A DNA stretch of 64,000 bases from contig CP134604.1 of NCBI GenBank assembly GCA_021555105.2, forward strand, positions 1,550,001 through 1,614,000, read 5' to 3'. Of this stretch, positions 24,901 to 36,212 are shown piece by piece. How positions within the stretch are numbered: the first letter of the stretch is position 1; every line of letters begins with the position of its first letter. The translations under genes were made by a program, and so were the position numbers. The stretch is from Thalassospiraceae bacterium LMO-JJ14. GTDB lineage: Bacteria > Pseudomonadota > Alphaproteobacteria > Rhodospirillales > Casp-alpha2. A model generated the notes under the pieces. It was not told the DNA's origin, did not search any database, and saw only the letters and a program-made list of their open reading frames with translations.

Positions 24901-25428
24901 ATGGACGGAAGCGTGCACCCGCACGATCAATGGTCGCGGAACTTATTCAAGCAGTTCAAGGACGCGGGCGTCCGTTTGTTCAGCTATATCCCGGACGCGG
25001 GCAATGCGCGCATGGTCGAACTCGCCGATGAAGATAACGAAACCCGGACGGTGCTGCTGACGACCGAGGAAGAGGGCGTGTCGCTGGCCGCGGGCGCCGA
25101 CCTGGTCGGCGAAAAAGCGGTGCTGATGATGCAATCGTCCGGCGTCGGCAACTGCCCCAACTTTCTGTCGTTCGTGAAGGGCGGGAATTTTCCGGTCTTC
25201 ATGTTCGTTTCCATGCGCGGCGATTACGGCGAGCAAAACCCCTGGCAGTACCCGATGGGCGAGGCGGTGGAACCGATCCTCGAAGCGATGGGCGTGCTGG
25301 TATTCAAGGTGGAACGCGCCGACGAGCTCGAAGGTGCCGCAACGGCAGCGTTGGATACCGTTTTCAGGGCAGGGAAGTCGGCCGCACTTGTGCTGAGCCA
25401 GAAGTTCCTGGGCGCCAAGGGCTTTTGA
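24901..25428 (+). CDS. TPP-dependent decarboxylase, alpha subunit (sulfopyruvate/phosphonopyruvate decarboxylase-like)
   Basis: A 175-residue protein corresponding to the pyrimidine-binding half of a thiamine diphosphate enzyme. The catalytic Glu that activates TPP is likely in LTTEEEGVSLAAGADLVG (near 57-59). Length and order match the alpha subunit of split decarboxylases such as ComD of ComDE. The beta subunit follows 14 bp later. Substrate cannot be told from sequence: sulfopyruvate and phosphonopyruvate decarboxylases share this fold. The ATG has a TTGGGAGGGC Shine-Dalgarno. Confidence 0.75.
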   Translation: MDGSVHPHDQWSRNLFKQFKDAGVRLFSYIPDAGNARMVELADEDNETRTVLLTTEEEGVSLAAGADLVGEKAVLMMQSSGVGNCPNFLSFVKGGNFPVFMFVSMRGDYGEQNPWQYPMGEAVEPILEAMGVLVFKVERADELEGAATAALDTVFRAGKSAALVLSQKFLGAKGF

Positions 25429-25442
25429 GGGGGAATGATAGA

Positions 25443-26024
25443 ATGACCGAAGTAACACTGAACCGTGTCGGCGCACTGCCGCAGATTTTCCCGAACCCGG
25501 ACGATTACCTGTTCGTGACCGGCCTTGCCGGGCCGGCCCGCGATGCTGCTGCGCTGACGGGCGACGGGGCGAATATGTTCACCATGGCCGGCTGCATGGG
25601 CGCGTCCATGACCATGGGGCTCGGTATGGCGCTGGGCGCACCTGAGCGCGACGTGGTCGTCATTGCCGGTGACGGCGAGATGATGATGAACATCGGCTCG
25701 CTGGCGACCATCGCCAGCCAGGCGCCGAAGAATCTGACCATCGTCTGTGTCGATAACGGCGGGCACGGGGAGACCGGCGGTCAGGACGGGCACACGTCGG
25801 TGCGTACCAACCTGGCAAAGGTCGCCGACGGCTTCGGGATCGAGAATGTCCTGACGGTCTCAACCGACGCCGGGCTCAAGGACGCCGCCGAATTCGTCAA
25901 GTCCGGCGACGGTCCGCGCTTTCTGTGGCTTCGCGTCATGGCCGGTGAGCCGACCAAGTTCAAACGTAACATGAACCCGGCCGAATGCCGGGTCAGGTTC
26001 AAGGCGGCGTTTCAGGCGGCCTGA
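25443..26024 (+). CDS. TPP-dependent decarboxylase, beta subunit
   Basis: A 193-residue protein carrying the diphosphate-binding half: GDG at 76-78 (VVIAGDGEMMMNIG), followed after about 26 residues by D-N at 104-105 (CVDNGGHGETGGQ), the standard GDG-X~26-N TPP/Mg motif. Together with the upstream alpha subunit the total, about 368 residues, is close to a single-chain phosphonopyruvate decarboxylase. No PEP mutase or coenzyme M gene is in the window. A GAGGGG Shine-Dalgarno overlaps the alpha stop codon, so translation is coupled. A palindromic repeat begins 8 bp after the stop. Confidence 0.78.
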   Translation: MTEVTLNRVGALPQIFPNPDDYLFVTGLAGPARDAAALTGDGANMFTMAGCMGASMTMGLGMALGAPERDVVVIAGDGEMMMNIGSLATIASQAPKNLTIVCVDNGGHGETGGQDGHTSVRTNLAKVADGFGIENVLTVSTDAGLKDAAEFVKSGDGPRFLWLRVMAGEPTKFKRNMNPAECRVRFKAAFQAA

Positions 26025-26032
26025 TTAGATCA

Positions 26033-26142
26033 CCCCCTCACCTAACCTCTCCCCCTAGAAGGGGGAGAGGGAATAGTAAAAACGTGCGTGAATGCGTGAG
26101 TCCCTCTCCACCACGAAGTGGGGGAGAGGACAGGTGAGGGGG
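26033..26142. repeat. Full dispersed palindromic repeat copy
   Basis: 110 bp with terminal CCCCCTCACCT / AGGTGAGGGGG and two internal CCTCTCC hairpins, very close to the copy at 17693-17804. The spacer between hairpins differs (AATAGTAAAAACGTGC), so only the palindromic parts and flanks are conserved. Confidence 0.9.
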
Positions 26143-26226
26143 AATTGATCCGCTCTCAATGCGCTCTTTTGTCGCATGTGTGATAGCCTACAATCAAAGG
26201 TCTTACATATGACAAAGGAGGGCGAC

Positions 26227-26679
26227 ATGCTTTTCGGCAATCCGTCTTTGTTCACGCGCATCGTCATCGGCAAGGGTGTCGGCTTCGTGCTCGGCATCAT
26301 CGGCTTTTTTGCGCTGCCGTGGTTCTGGCCCGAAGTCGGCATGCATCTGCGCGTCGGTTTCCTGTTCTGGTACGCGACCGTCGGCGGGATGATCGCCGTG
26401 TTCGGCGTCGTCACCTGGCACCCGGTGCTGCATATACCGATGCCGTGGTGGTTCCGCGCACCCCTGGTCGGCGCATGGATGAACCTGCTGATCGTGCTGA
26501 TCGCGCATACCGACCTGAGCGCCATGATGACGGCGGGTTTCGGACCGGAAAGCGTATGGAGTTCGGTTTACTGGCTGCTGCTTGAAGGCGCCGTGGTCGG
26601 TCTGCTGATCGGTGGGCTGTGTACGCGTTTCGGCGGCGAGGGTGTTGCTGCAGCGGAGGCGATGTCGGGGCCAGCATGA
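26227..26679 (+). CDS. Small polytopic membrane protein of unknown function
   Basis: A 150-residue protein with about four TM helices (near 12-30, 38-60, 72-92 and 110-130). The ATG at 26227 is chosen because AAAGGAGGGCGAC gives a near-perfect Shine-Dalgarno; an in-frame ATG 51 bp upstream lacks one. I do not recognise the family. It is preceded by a palindromic repeat and followed by another palindrome, so it is probably monocistronic. Confidence 0.75.
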   Translation: MLFGNPSLFTRIVIGKGVGFVLGIIGFFALPWFWPEVGMHLRVGFLFWYATVGGMIAVFGVVTWHPVLHIPMPWWFRAPLVGAWMNLLIVLIAHTDLSAMMTAGFGPESVWSSVYWLLLEGAVVGLLIGGLCTRFGGEGVAAAEAMSGPA

Positions 26680-26681
26680 AA

Positions 26682-26732
26682 AAGCCCCCATCCTTCGAGA
26701 CGCCCTTTAGGGGCTCCTCAGGATGAGGGCTT
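26682..26732. repeat. Alphaproteobacterial extragenic palindrome
   Basis: AAGCCCCCATCCTTCGAGAC ... CTCCTCAGGATGAGGGCTT forms a 13-bp stem with one mismatch and an inner GCCCCTTTAGGGGC-like hairpin. This sequence type (CATCCTTCGAGACG...CTCCTCAGGATGAGG) recurs between genes in many alphaproteobacteria. It sits between convergent genes and may act as a terminator. Confidence 0.75.
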
Positions 26733-26754
26733 GATCGATCTAACCGGTTCGTGA

Positions 26755-28653
<1,899 letters not shown>

Positions 28654-28681
28654 TCAGGAAGGAAGAACGGGTTTAACGTTC

Positions 28682-28792
28682 CGATCCCTACGCCGGTGTC
28701 ACCCGGATCAGGTTCGACGGGTCACCGCCGTTTCGCTGCATAAGGCTGCGATCAGGCGGACTCTCAGCCCTGTCAACCAAGGCTCCCCGCGG
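28682..28792 (-). promoter_or_regulatory. TPP riboswitch (THI element)
   Basis: On the minus strand the THI signatures appear in order: GGGGAGCC, GGGCTGAGAGT, then GAACCTGATCCGGGTGACACC and GGCGTAGGGA. These are the pyrimidine- and diphosphate-sensing elements of the aptamer. It lies about 70 bp upstream of thiC. Confidence 0.95.
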
Positions 28793-29052
28793 AACAAATT
28801 ACGCCATGATGTTGCGGCTTATCGGCGCCGGGGTCAAGGGGGCGATTGCGAGGTGCCTGGGGAAAAGCCGCAGAATCAATAGTTTTCAAGCTGCAGGTCT
28901 AAAACGAGCTGACCCGGAAAGAGCAAGGCATGGGCCTTGGTTAGCCGGTCGCCGCTTCACTGGCGGCTCCGATGCATGCGGAATTCCGGTTGGAAAGCGA
29001 AGAAGGCAGGGGAACGGCTGCTTATTTGATATTGCCGGTCGCGCTTTAGAGG
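28793..29052. other. Intergenic region with no recognised feature
   Basis: About 260 bp between the thiC riboswitch and the end of the minus-strand membrane protein gene. The thiC promoter is presumably here. ORFs that cross it lack supporting signals, and I recognise no RNA gene. Confidence 0.4.
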
Positions 29053-29538
29053 CTAGGCGGCCGCCGGTACTTTCTCGTCGGCAGGTTGCTGAGGAGTCAG
29101 ACCGTCACCGCCTAGGTCTGCATCGGTGATCACTTCATCGCCCCATTCATCGAGGATTTGACGTTGTGTTTTGCGAAGCTGTTCCAGTCGCCGTTCCGAC
29201 ATGACCTGAATAAACGACGCGATGACCGGCGGTAATGACAGATAGAGCATCCAGCCCATACATGCGCCGCCGTACATGACGGCCAATGCGAAGACATCGG
29301 TGAGGATCTGGATTGCCTGACCAAGGTCATGATCGCCGAACCAGAGGTCCATCAGATACGGGAACATGCCGCAGAAATTAAGGCCGCCGACGCAGAATGC
29401 CGCGGAACGTTCCTCGGTCCGGTCGATGATGACTGCGACAATCGTCGGTAGCATGGCAAAGGCGATCAGCATAACCGTCGGCAGCGCAACGATCAGCAGC
29501 AGGGCAAAAATCAGCAGGGACCAGACTATAACGCGCAT
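29053..29538 (-). CDS. Membrane protein paired with the pseudokinase
   Basis: A 161-residue protein of no family I recognise. A long N-terminal hydrophobic segment (about 3-37, probably two short TM helices) is followed by RTEERSAAFCVGGLNFCGMFPYLMDLWFG and a TM near 82-107. The C-terminal 50 residues are cytosolic and charged, ending in a Pro/Ala-rich tail. The gene starts 17 bp after the stop of the pseudokinase gene and is almost certainly co-transcribed, so the product may form a complex with that tail-anchored protein. Confidence 0.7.
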   Translation of the reverse strand: MRVIVWSLLIFALLLIVALPTVMLIAFAMLPTIVAVIIDRTEERSAAFCVGGLNFCGMFPYLMDLWFGDHDLGQAIQILTDVFALAVMYGGACMGWMLYLSLPPVIASFIQVMSERRLEQLRKTQRQILDEWGDEVITDADLGGDGLTPQQPADEKVPAAA

Positions 29539-29555
29539 GATGTTTCCCGGCTCCC

Positions 29556-31601
29556 TTACAAGATTTCCGAGAAGAACATGATCGTCACCGCAATCATGGT
29601 GGTTATGATCGAAATCGTTGCGGCTGTTTTCTGACCGGTTTTTTCTGCCTTTTCCGTCAGTTCGTTTCCGCTGCCTTCGATTTCCATGATTTCCTGCGCG
29701 CAGATGGCATATTCATCCACGGCGTCGGCGTAACCGTCCTGATCTTCACGTCGTTTTTCGGCGTTGTCGATCAGATCGAACATGTCCGGCAGACTGCCGC
29801 GCCTGACCAGTTTTGGAATTTCTTTCTCCAGATCCCGACGCATGGTGCGGCTATGATAGGCATTGATCGCCGGGCCGAGCAGTCCGCCGATCCAACTCGT
29901 GAGTCCGAAAACGGGTTCGGTTTTCAGCTTCCATTGAAGAAAGGCGAGTAAACTCAGCATGCCGATTATGGATGTGCTTTCTTTCGGCGCTGCGAGTGCG
30001 CGCAAATGCGGCAGAATATCCTCGTTGAAGCGGGCCGCTATGAACGCGGCAACATGCCGGTCGACGGGCTTGGAGTGGCTATCGGCATGATTGGCCGCCC
30101 GGTCGAGGGCGGGTAACAGATCTTCGATGAAGATGATGCCGTCTTCGATGATGTGCTGGCTTTGGCAGGCTAAACCGGTATTGAGTTCATACAGGCAGCG
30201 CTCCAGCCCCTGGCCGGCCTCGTTGGTGTTCAACCAGACCTTCATTTGCGCGAACATTTGTGCGATTTCAAGCGAGTCGAGGAACACGGCGCGATCGCCG
30301 ACCCAGAACTGATAGATATCCTTGTTGATGATTTCCGTCAGCACCTGAACGTTCCCGTCCCGGATAACTTCCATGGCCAGCATCGGCCCAAACCCGTCGA
30401 GGTAGACGGAAACGCCCTTGTAGCGGATTGGCCCGTGCGGGTCCATCGCCGCACAGCACCGTGCCACCAGATATTCATCGGTTCCCTGATGGTCATCCTT
30501 GTGAAAGTTCGCCGTATCGACATAGCCCTTGAGGGCTTCCGACAAGTCGCCCTCGCCGGCGGAGCGTTTCAGCCATGCATGAAAAGTCTCGTCCTTGAGC
30601 GCCTTCACGGCTTCGGGAATCTGCCGGTTAAAGGCGTGTGCGATGGTCCGCACGTTGGTGTGGTCGCGTCCGCCGAAGCGAAGCGGCGTATCTCCTTTGC
30701 GGGCTGGCTTCTTCTGCTGCGGCGTCTGTTTGAGTCCGTTTAGCCAATTTGAAATTTCATCCAGACCCCAGCGTTCAGTAGGGTTGTCGGACAACAGGCC
30801 GCGGAGCGGTTCAAGCAGCGACATCGGAATCCGCGCATTGCCGCATACGGCGGCATAGCTGCCGAGATTTGTGCGCCGAAACAAAAGGTCTTCGCCCTTC
30901 ATGCGCTCGATCGGATTGGTGCCCAGTGTCAGCACAACAATTGATGCGCCGAGCGCATACAAATCATCGGTCGTAGAACCGGTGCCGCGCCCGGCCGGGC
31001 TGCTGGCGAGCGCGCGTTCAAGCGGCTCGTACATCAGCGGCTGATCGAAACCCTCAGGCGCGGTCACGCAATCGCCGAGGACGATTTCCTGAAGATCTTC
31101 GTCGAGAAAGAAGATGTTTTCAGGACGTAGCGCGCGATGAGCGGTGTTCAGCGTTTTGATATGCCGAAGACCCTCGACGATCGGCTGAATGATCTTGCGC
31201 GGGATGTCATATTCGGTGATGCGGGCTTGTCCGCTCCGGATCTGATCGATGACCCGCCCACCCATCGGGCGTTCATAGACGATGATCATGGTCCGTTGAC
31301 CGATGACCGGCCAGAAAACGCTTTCCCAATCGACAAGCTCGAGCATGCCGGCACCCGGCGACGTCTTGAATTTTCTTATCTCGCGGGTACGCAACGGAAT
31401 GCCGGGGGTGCAGACAAGCGCAAACAGATTGCGCGACAGATCGTGACGATCTTCCGCCATATAGGCCTTGGCATTGGGCGAGTCGAGACCGGGCAACGGT
31501 TTGTCACCGTTGATGATAAAGCGCTCACGAAGAACTACCGAACCGCCCCTCGGGGGAGGCGCTTCATCGATCTCGTCCGCGTCAAAAGGCTCTTCTGCCA
31601 T
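29556..31601 (-). CDS. Tail-anchored Ser/Thr pseudokinase
   Basis: The 681-residue protein has a kinase-like N-lobe and C-lobe (about 25-300): NIFFL after H155-R-A-L-R-P-E-N162 is the catalytic loop, but the essential HRD Asp is Ala157. The beta3 VAIK Lys seems absent (NLFALVC, near 59-64). The DFG motif reads G-D-C (D177 kept). A DDLYALGAS segment matches helix F (DxWxLG). Residues about 300-620 are an unfamiliar helical region, and a C-terminal TM (about 655-677) anchors it, leaving the kinase part cytosolic. It probably acts as a scaffold or ATP-sensing regulator. It is the first gene of a two-gene operon with the membrane protein downstream. Confidence 0.8.
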   Translation of the reverse strand: MAEEPFDADEIDEAPPPRGGSVVLRERFIINGDKPLPGLDSPNAKAYMAEDRHDLSRNLFALVCTPGIPLRTREIRKFKTSPGAGMLELVDWESVFWPVIGQRTMIIVYERPMGGRVIDQIRSGQARITEYDIPRKIIQPIVEGLRHIKTLNTAHRALRPENIFFLDEDLQEIVLGDCVTAPEGFDQPLMYEPLERALASSPAGRGTGSTTDDLYALGASIVVLTLGTNPIERMKGEDLLFRRTNLGSYAAVCGNARIPMSLLEPLRGLLSDNPTERWGLDEISNWLNGLKQTPQQKKPARKGDTPLRFGGRDHTNVRTIAHAFNRQIPEAVKALKDETFHAWLKRSAGEGDLSEALKGYVDTANFHKDDHQGTDEYLVARCCAAMDPHGPIRYKGVSVYLDGFGPMLAMEVIRDGNVQVLTEIINKDIYQFWVGDRAVFLDSLEIAQMFAQMKVWLNTNEAGQGLERCLYELNTGLACQSQHIIEDGIIFIEDLLPALDRAANHADSHSKPVDRHVAAFIAARFNEDILPHLRALAAPKESTSIIGMLSLLAFLQWKLKTEPVFGLTSWIGGLLGPAINAYHSRTMRRDLEKEIPKLVRRGSLPDMFDLIDNAEKRREDQDGYADAVDEYAICAQEIMEIEGSGNELTEKAEKTGQKTAATISIITTMIAVTIMFFSEIL

Positions 31602-31817
31602 CGCACGCGTCCTTAAAGAACGTTACGCCGAAATGCACATTTGCATAACCGGCACCTTGGTCAAAATCGTTTCTCTTTGACCAGAGGCCCTATTGAATCG
31701 GTAAACGTTGAAAATCGCAAGCTTTTCCTTTGGTTTCCGGGGAGTATGGTTAACATGGAAACGGCTGGGATCGGTTGGCGGAAGCCACTTGCGGGCAGTA
31801 TAAAGAGGGGGGCGGCG

Positions 31818-32897
31818 ATGTCAGAACAGACCACGATAACACGGATCGGATTGACCCCGGTCCTGGTGCCCTTGTCCCGGCCCATGCGAACGGCGTCGGG
31901 GACACTGCCCGGGGCGGCGTTGTGTCTCATCGATGTCGATACGGATGCCGGGATTACGGGAACCTCTTATATTTTCACCTATACGCCGAAAATGCTGAGC
32001 GCGATGGCTGCGCTGCATGGCAGCATCGGTGAGATGTTTTCGAACCAGCCGCTCGACCCGGCGGCACAAATGGACAGGTTCCAATCTGCGTTCCGCCTGC
32101 TGGGCATTCAGGGGCTGTTGGGGATGTATTTCGCAGGCATCGAACAGGCAATCTGGGATGCACGCGGCAAAATTGAAGGAAAATCGGTGTGCCGTCTGCT
32201 GGGCGGCGAGGAAAAGCCGATCCAGGCCTATGACAGTTTCGGCTTTATCGACCCCGGTGAAGATCTGGGACTGGTTGAAGACAGCATCAAAGCGGGCTTC
32301 AAGGCGATCAAGATCAAGCTCGGCGTTGGCGAATTCGCCGCCGATCTGGCCAGTGTCGCCGCTGTGCGTGACGTCATCGGCCCGGATGTTCACCTGATGA
32401 TCGACTATAACCAGTCGCTTGACGTGCAAAGTGCGCTCAGCCATGCGGCGCGCCTGGCACCGTATGATATCTACTGGCTTGAAGAACCGGTGCCGGCGGA
32501 GGATCTGGCCGGGCATGCGGCCGTTCGGATGAAAAGCCCAATCAAGGTCCAGACCGGCGAGAACTGGTGGCATCCGGCAGGGGCGACCAATGCGATCAAT
32601 GCCGGTGCCAGCGATTACGTCATGCCCGATATGATGAAGATCGGCGGTTTCACGGGATGGATGTCGGCGGCCGGTCTTGCCGAAGCTGCCGGGCTGCCGG
32701 TCTCTAGCCATGCCTTTGTTGAAGTCAGTGCGCATGCACTGGCGGCTACGTCCGGTGCGCATTGGCTTGAATATCTCGACAAGGCGCGGCCGTTACTCAG
32801 GGAAGCCTATGACGCCAAAGACGGCATGGTCACACCGCGCGGTCCCGGCCTCGGTATCGAATGGGATCCGAAGAAGGTCGCCGAATTCGCGGTTTAG
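31818..32897 (+). CDS. Mandelate racemase/muconate lactonizing enzyme family protein
   Basis: Enolase-superfamily enzyme of 359 residues. The N-terminal capping domain is followed by a TIM barrel with the KxK motif (AIKIKLG), metal ligands Asp in MIDYNQS, Glu in YWLEEPV and Glu in VQTGENW, and a late [11 protein letters not shown] with a candidate catalytic His. Such enzymes abstract an alpha proton from carboxylate substrates such as sugar acids or mandelate. The substrate cannot be deduced. The ATG at 31818 with AGAGGGG upstream is chosen over a 59-codon upstream extension. It ends 3 bp before the purA stop on the other strand. Confidence 0.88.
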   Translation: MSEQTTITRIGLTPVLVPLSRPMRTASGTLPGAALCLIDVDTDAGITGTSYIFTYTPKMLSAMAALHGSIGEMFSNQPLDPAAQMDRFQSAFRLLGIQGLLGMYFAGIEQAIWDARGKIEGKSVCRLLGGEEKPIQAYDSFGFIDPGEDLGLVEDSIKAGFKAIKIKLGVGEFAADLASVAAVRDVIGPDVHLMIDYNQSLDVQSALSHAARLAPYDIYWLEEPVPAEDLAGHAAVRMKSPIKVQTGENWWHPAGATNAINAGASDYVMPDMMKIGGFTGWMSAAGLAEAAGLPVSSHAFVEVSAHALAATSGAHWLEYLDKARPLLREAYDAKDGMVTPRGPGLGIEWDPKKVAEFAV

Positions 32898-32900
32898 TCC

Positions 32901-34193
32901 CTAGTCCTCGAACGGATCGTGCACGAGGATCGTGTCGTCGCGCTCGGGACTGGTCGACAGCAGTGCCACCGGCGCATCGATCAGTTCCTCGATACGGCGG
33001 ATGTACTTGATCGCCGTTGCCGGCAAATCCGCCCACGAGCGCGCACCCTGGGTGCTTTCATCCCAGCCGTCGAGAGTCTCGTAAATCGGCGTGACGCGGC
33101 TCTGTCGTACGGTCGAAGCGGGCAGGTGATCGAATTTCTGACCGTCGATATCGTAACCGATGCAGACGTTGAGTTCCTTAAGGCCGTCCAGCACATCGAG
33201 TTTCGTCAGTGCGATACCGTTGATGCCGTTGACCTTGACGGCCTGGCGGACCAAAACGGCATCGAACCAGCCACAACGGCGCTTGCGGCCGGTAACGACC
33301 CCGAATTCACGGCCCCGTTCGCCGAGACGCTCGCCGATATCATCAAGCAGTTCCGTTGGAAACGGTCCGGAACCGACCCGTGTCGTATATGCCTTGGTGA
33401 TGCCGAGCACGTAATCGATGGCGCCCGGCCCCTGACCCGAACCGATGGCGGCCTGGCCGGCGACGGTATTCGACGATGTAACGAAAGGATACGTGCCGTG
33501 GTCGATGTCGAGCATCGTGCCTTGGGCACCCTCGAACAGGATGCGGTTGCCTTTGCGGCGCATCTCATCGAGGTCCTGCCACACCGTCGCCGCATAAGGC
33601 AGCAGCAGCGGCGCCATGTCATTGAGTTCCTTGAGCAACTGGGCGCCATCGACTTCCGGCATGTCCATGCCGCGCAGCAGCGCGTTGTGGTGGAACAGCA
33701 GGGCCTCGACCTTGTCGGCCAGCACGTCGGTGTCGGCCAGATCGCCAACGCGGATCGCACGGCGGGCGGTTTTGTCTTCGTAGGCCGGTCCGATGCCGCG
33801 TCCGGTGGTGCCGATCTTGGCTTTGCCGGCCGCTTGCTCGCGCGCCTGATCCAGGTTTTTGTGAAGCGGCAAGATCAGTACCGCATTTTCGGCGATGCGC
33901 AGATTTTCCGGGCTGACCTGGACACCGAGTTCCTTGATTTTCTCGATTTCGCTCATCAGCGCCCACGGATCGACAACGACGCCGTTGCCGATGATCGACA
34001 GCTTGCCTTTGCGGACGATACCGGACGGCAAGAGGCTCAGTTTATAGGTGACACCATCGATGACCAGGGTATGGCCGGCATTGTGACCGCCCTGAAAACG
34101 CACCACGACATCGGCGCGTTCCGACAGCCAGTCGACAATTTTGCCTTTTCCTTCATCACCCCATTGCGAGCCGATCACGACAACATTGGCCAT
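32901..34193 (-). CDS. purA: Adenylosuccinate synthetase
   Basis: GTP-dependent ligation of aspartate to IMP, the first committed step to AMP. The 430-residue protein starts [21 protein letters not shown], the family signature with the catalytic Asp and P-loop-like GDEGKGK; HNAGHT and the second signature GIGPAYEDK are also present. The start at 34193 has an AAGGAG Shine-Dalgarno; the reading frame is open further upstream but lacks one. It follows hisZ by about 20 bp, an arrangement common in alphaproteobacteria. Confidence 0.97.
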   Translation of the reverse strand: MANVVVIGSQWGDEGKGKIVDWLSERADVVVRFQGGHNAGHTLVIDGVTYKLSLLPSGIVRKGKLSIIGNGVVVDPWALMSEIEKIKELGVQVSPENLRIAENAVLILPLHKNLDQAREQAAGKAKIGTTGRGIGPAYEDKTARRAIRVGDLADTDVLADKVEALLFHHNALLRGMDMPEVDGAQLLKELNDMAPLLLPYAATVWQDLDEMRRKGNRILFEGAQGTMLDIDHGTYPFVTSSNTVAGQAAIGSGQGPGAIDYVLGITKAYTTRVGSGPFPTELLDDIGERLGERGREFGVVTGRKRRCGWFDAVLVRQAVKVNGINGIALTKLDVLDGLKELNVCIGYDIDGQKFDHLPASTVRQSRVTPIYETLDGWDESTQGARSWADLPATAIKYIRRIEELIDAPVALLSTSPERDDTILVHDPFED

Positions 34194-34213
34194 GCGAACT
34201 GTCTCCTTCGGAC

Positions 34214-35395
34214 TTAAAGATTGCCGAGCGGCTTTGGTGAGCCACCCTGCAGTAAATGTGTGCATTTCATACGCCGGGCATCGTCTTCAGCCCCGGCGCC
34301 GGATGAAAACCCTTCAATGGTGCGATAACCCTCTTCGCGGAGCGCGGCGCCCGTGCTGCGGGGCGTGCCTTCAGGCAGATAGATCTTCGGTGCCGCCTGC
34401 GGCACGCTTATGGCACGCAGGATGCTGTCCAGGAAAAGCGTGAACCCGGTCGCCGGCTCGCCATCGGAAGGGTTGGCGGCATCGTTGGGACCGGCGACAT
34501 ATCGTCCGCCCGAACCCAGTTCGCCGCGCACGCCGGGCGCAAACAAGGTGAAAGTTACACCGGAGTGGTATTCAAAGCCGCGATTTTCGACGGCATCGAG
34601 CGTCAGGTCGAGCGCGGGGTCGGCGCGTTCAATCAGCGACACGGTCTCAAGCAAGGTATCGCGCGCCTGGGCCGCAGCGCCGGAAAGCGGGAGTTCCGCG
34701 ATTTTCGGCGCGACGGCCTCGGAAGGACCGGAGGCCGCCAGCAATTTGACGAAAAGGCTGCGTGCCTCGTCACCGAGCGCGCCGGACAGCGTCTTGACCT
34801 CGGCAGCGTCCTTGGCGTCGAGCGCGGCACGAATACGGGCGGCATCTTCGCCGACGATATTCATTGCTGCCATGACATGCGGCACCAGCGTCGGCTGACA
34901 CAGGTCGACCTTGATGTCCTTGATTCCCAGTGTGGCCAGGGTTTCGGCGGCCATCAGCACCATTTCCGCATCGGCACGCGGATCGGCGGTGCCGATCAGC
35001 TCGGCGCCGGCCTGGCTGAACTGGCGTTCCGGGCGCAGTTGCGAACCACGAATACGGAGGACTTCGCCACCGTAACAAAGACGTAGCGGACGGGGTTCAT
35101 GTGCAAGCCGGGTTGTCGCAATGCGCGCGGCCTGCGGCGTGATATCGGCGCGAAGTCCCATCATGCGCTGTGAAACAGGATCCATAAGGCGGAATGTCTG
35201 TTCGGCCATGGCGGCGCCGGTGCCGGCCAGCAGGTTGTCTTCAAACTCGACAAGCGGCGGCGCGACACGGTCGAAACCGCGTCCGACAAACGAGGCGACG
35301 AGGCGTTCGCGGACATCGGCCTCGAACGCCGCATTCGGCGGCAGCCCGTCCGTCAGTCCGGCAGGCAAAAGTGCTTTTTCCGTCGATTTCGCCAT
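34214..35395 (-). CDS. hisZ: ATP phosphoribosyltransferase regulatory subunit
   Basis: HisS-like paralogue that activates short-form HisG in the first step of histidine synthesis. The 393-residue protein has class II synthetase-like motifs ([42 protein letters not shown]-type PERQFSQAG) but lacks the HisRS anticodon domain. The start MAKSTEKAL at 35395 is preferred over an in-frame codon 51 bp upstream. hisG is not in the window. purA follows closely on the same strand, so the two are probably one operon. Confidence 0.92.
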   Translation of the reverse strand: MAKSTEKALLPAGLTDGLPPNAAFEADVRERLVASFVGRGFDRVAPPLVEFEDNLLAGTGAAMAEQTFRLMDPVSQRMMGLRADITPQAARIATTRLAHEPRPLRLCYGGEVLRIRGSQLRPERQFSQAGAELIGTADPRADAEMVLMAAETLATLGIKDIKVDLCQPTLVPHVMAAMNIVGEDAARIRAALDAKDAAEVKTLSGALGDEARSLFVKLLAASGPSEAVAPKIAELPLSGAAAQARDTLLETVSLIERADPALDLTLDAVENRGFEYHSGVTFTLFAPGVRGELGSGGRYVAGPNDAANPSDGEPATGFTLFLDSILRAISVPQAAPKIYLPEGTPRSTGAALREEGYRTIEGFSSGAGAEDDARRMKCTHLLQGGSPKPLGNL

Positions 35396-35509
35396 CAAAT
35401 GAAACCTAAATGAAAATTCCCCGGCGCAGCCTGCCGAGCATGCCACAAGCGCGCACGTTTCGTAACGGTTTTGCGCGCGAAGGGCAAGGATGGGAGAGGT
35501 ATGGAAGGC

Positions 35510-36103
35510 TTATTCGCTACGGACGGTTTTGCCGATGTTATCGACAATCGGTTTCACCAACGAACGGTGCAGCATGGTTTCCTCGCTACCGGCGATCATG
35601 TCGGTGACGCTCCAGCCCTGCCACAGACGCTTGCCGGTCTGCCGGTCTTCAACAGTGGCGTCGATACGGAACTGGCTCGGGGCGATCTGGGTGATGCCCT
35701 TGTCCCGCTTGGGGTTCAGAATGCCGCCACGCTGCGAATCGAATATATTGAGGCGCACATCGGGGGCGTCCTTGCCGGTGTGATTTTCGCTGTTGCCGAT
35801 CTGAACCAGTCTGTTGGGGCCGCCGCCGCTCCACTTGCCGGACGTATCCTGGGTCTCGAAGCTGAGGATCAGCCGCGCCCCTTCCGTGACGGTATAGCCC
35901 TGAGAACGAAGCTCTTCTTCAAACTGTTTCTTGAGTTTCAAGACGGTTTCGGAATCGTCATAGGTTTCAACGGTGATATTCTCGCCACGCGGAAATGCGG
36001 CGAATGAGACGGCATTCACCTCGACACCCTGCGCCAAAAGCGGGGATGCACAGATCAGAAGGCTGAAAAGCCAAGCGCTGAAGGCGAAAACGCCGGTTCG
36101 CAT
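35510..36103 (-). CDS. Secreted protein of unknown function (DUF4136-like)
   Basis: A 197-residue protein with a signal peptide (1-24, ending PLLAQ). The mature part shows a beta-rich pattern: PRGENITVETYDDSETV, LKLKKQFEEELRSQGYTV, ILSFETQD, FRIDATVEDRQTGKRLWQGW, which recalls DUF4136-type lipoproteins, but no lipobox is visible. The W-x-G-W segment and the YTV/ILSF pair are the family-like features. Function unknown. It lies between hisZ and phnE2 on the same strand, with about 110 bp on each side. Confidence 0.65.
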   Translation of the reverse strand: MRTGVFAFSAWLFSLLICASPLLAQGVEVNAVSFAAFPRGENITVETYDDSETVLKLKKQFEEELRSQGYTVTEGARLILSFETQDTSGKWSGGGPNRLVQIGNSENHTGKDAPDVRLNIFDSQRGGILNPKRDKGITQIAPSQFRIDATVEDRQTGKRLWQGWSVTDMIAGSEETMLHRSLVKPIVDNIGKTVRSE

Positions 36104-36212
36104 ATCACGGTCCTCAGAAATCAGATGTAACGTGGGAATCAGGGAATCACCTTCCCATTAGAGAGTCAACACGCGGCAGAACGTGCCTCTTTCCGGACGG
36201 GTATTCAAGGCG

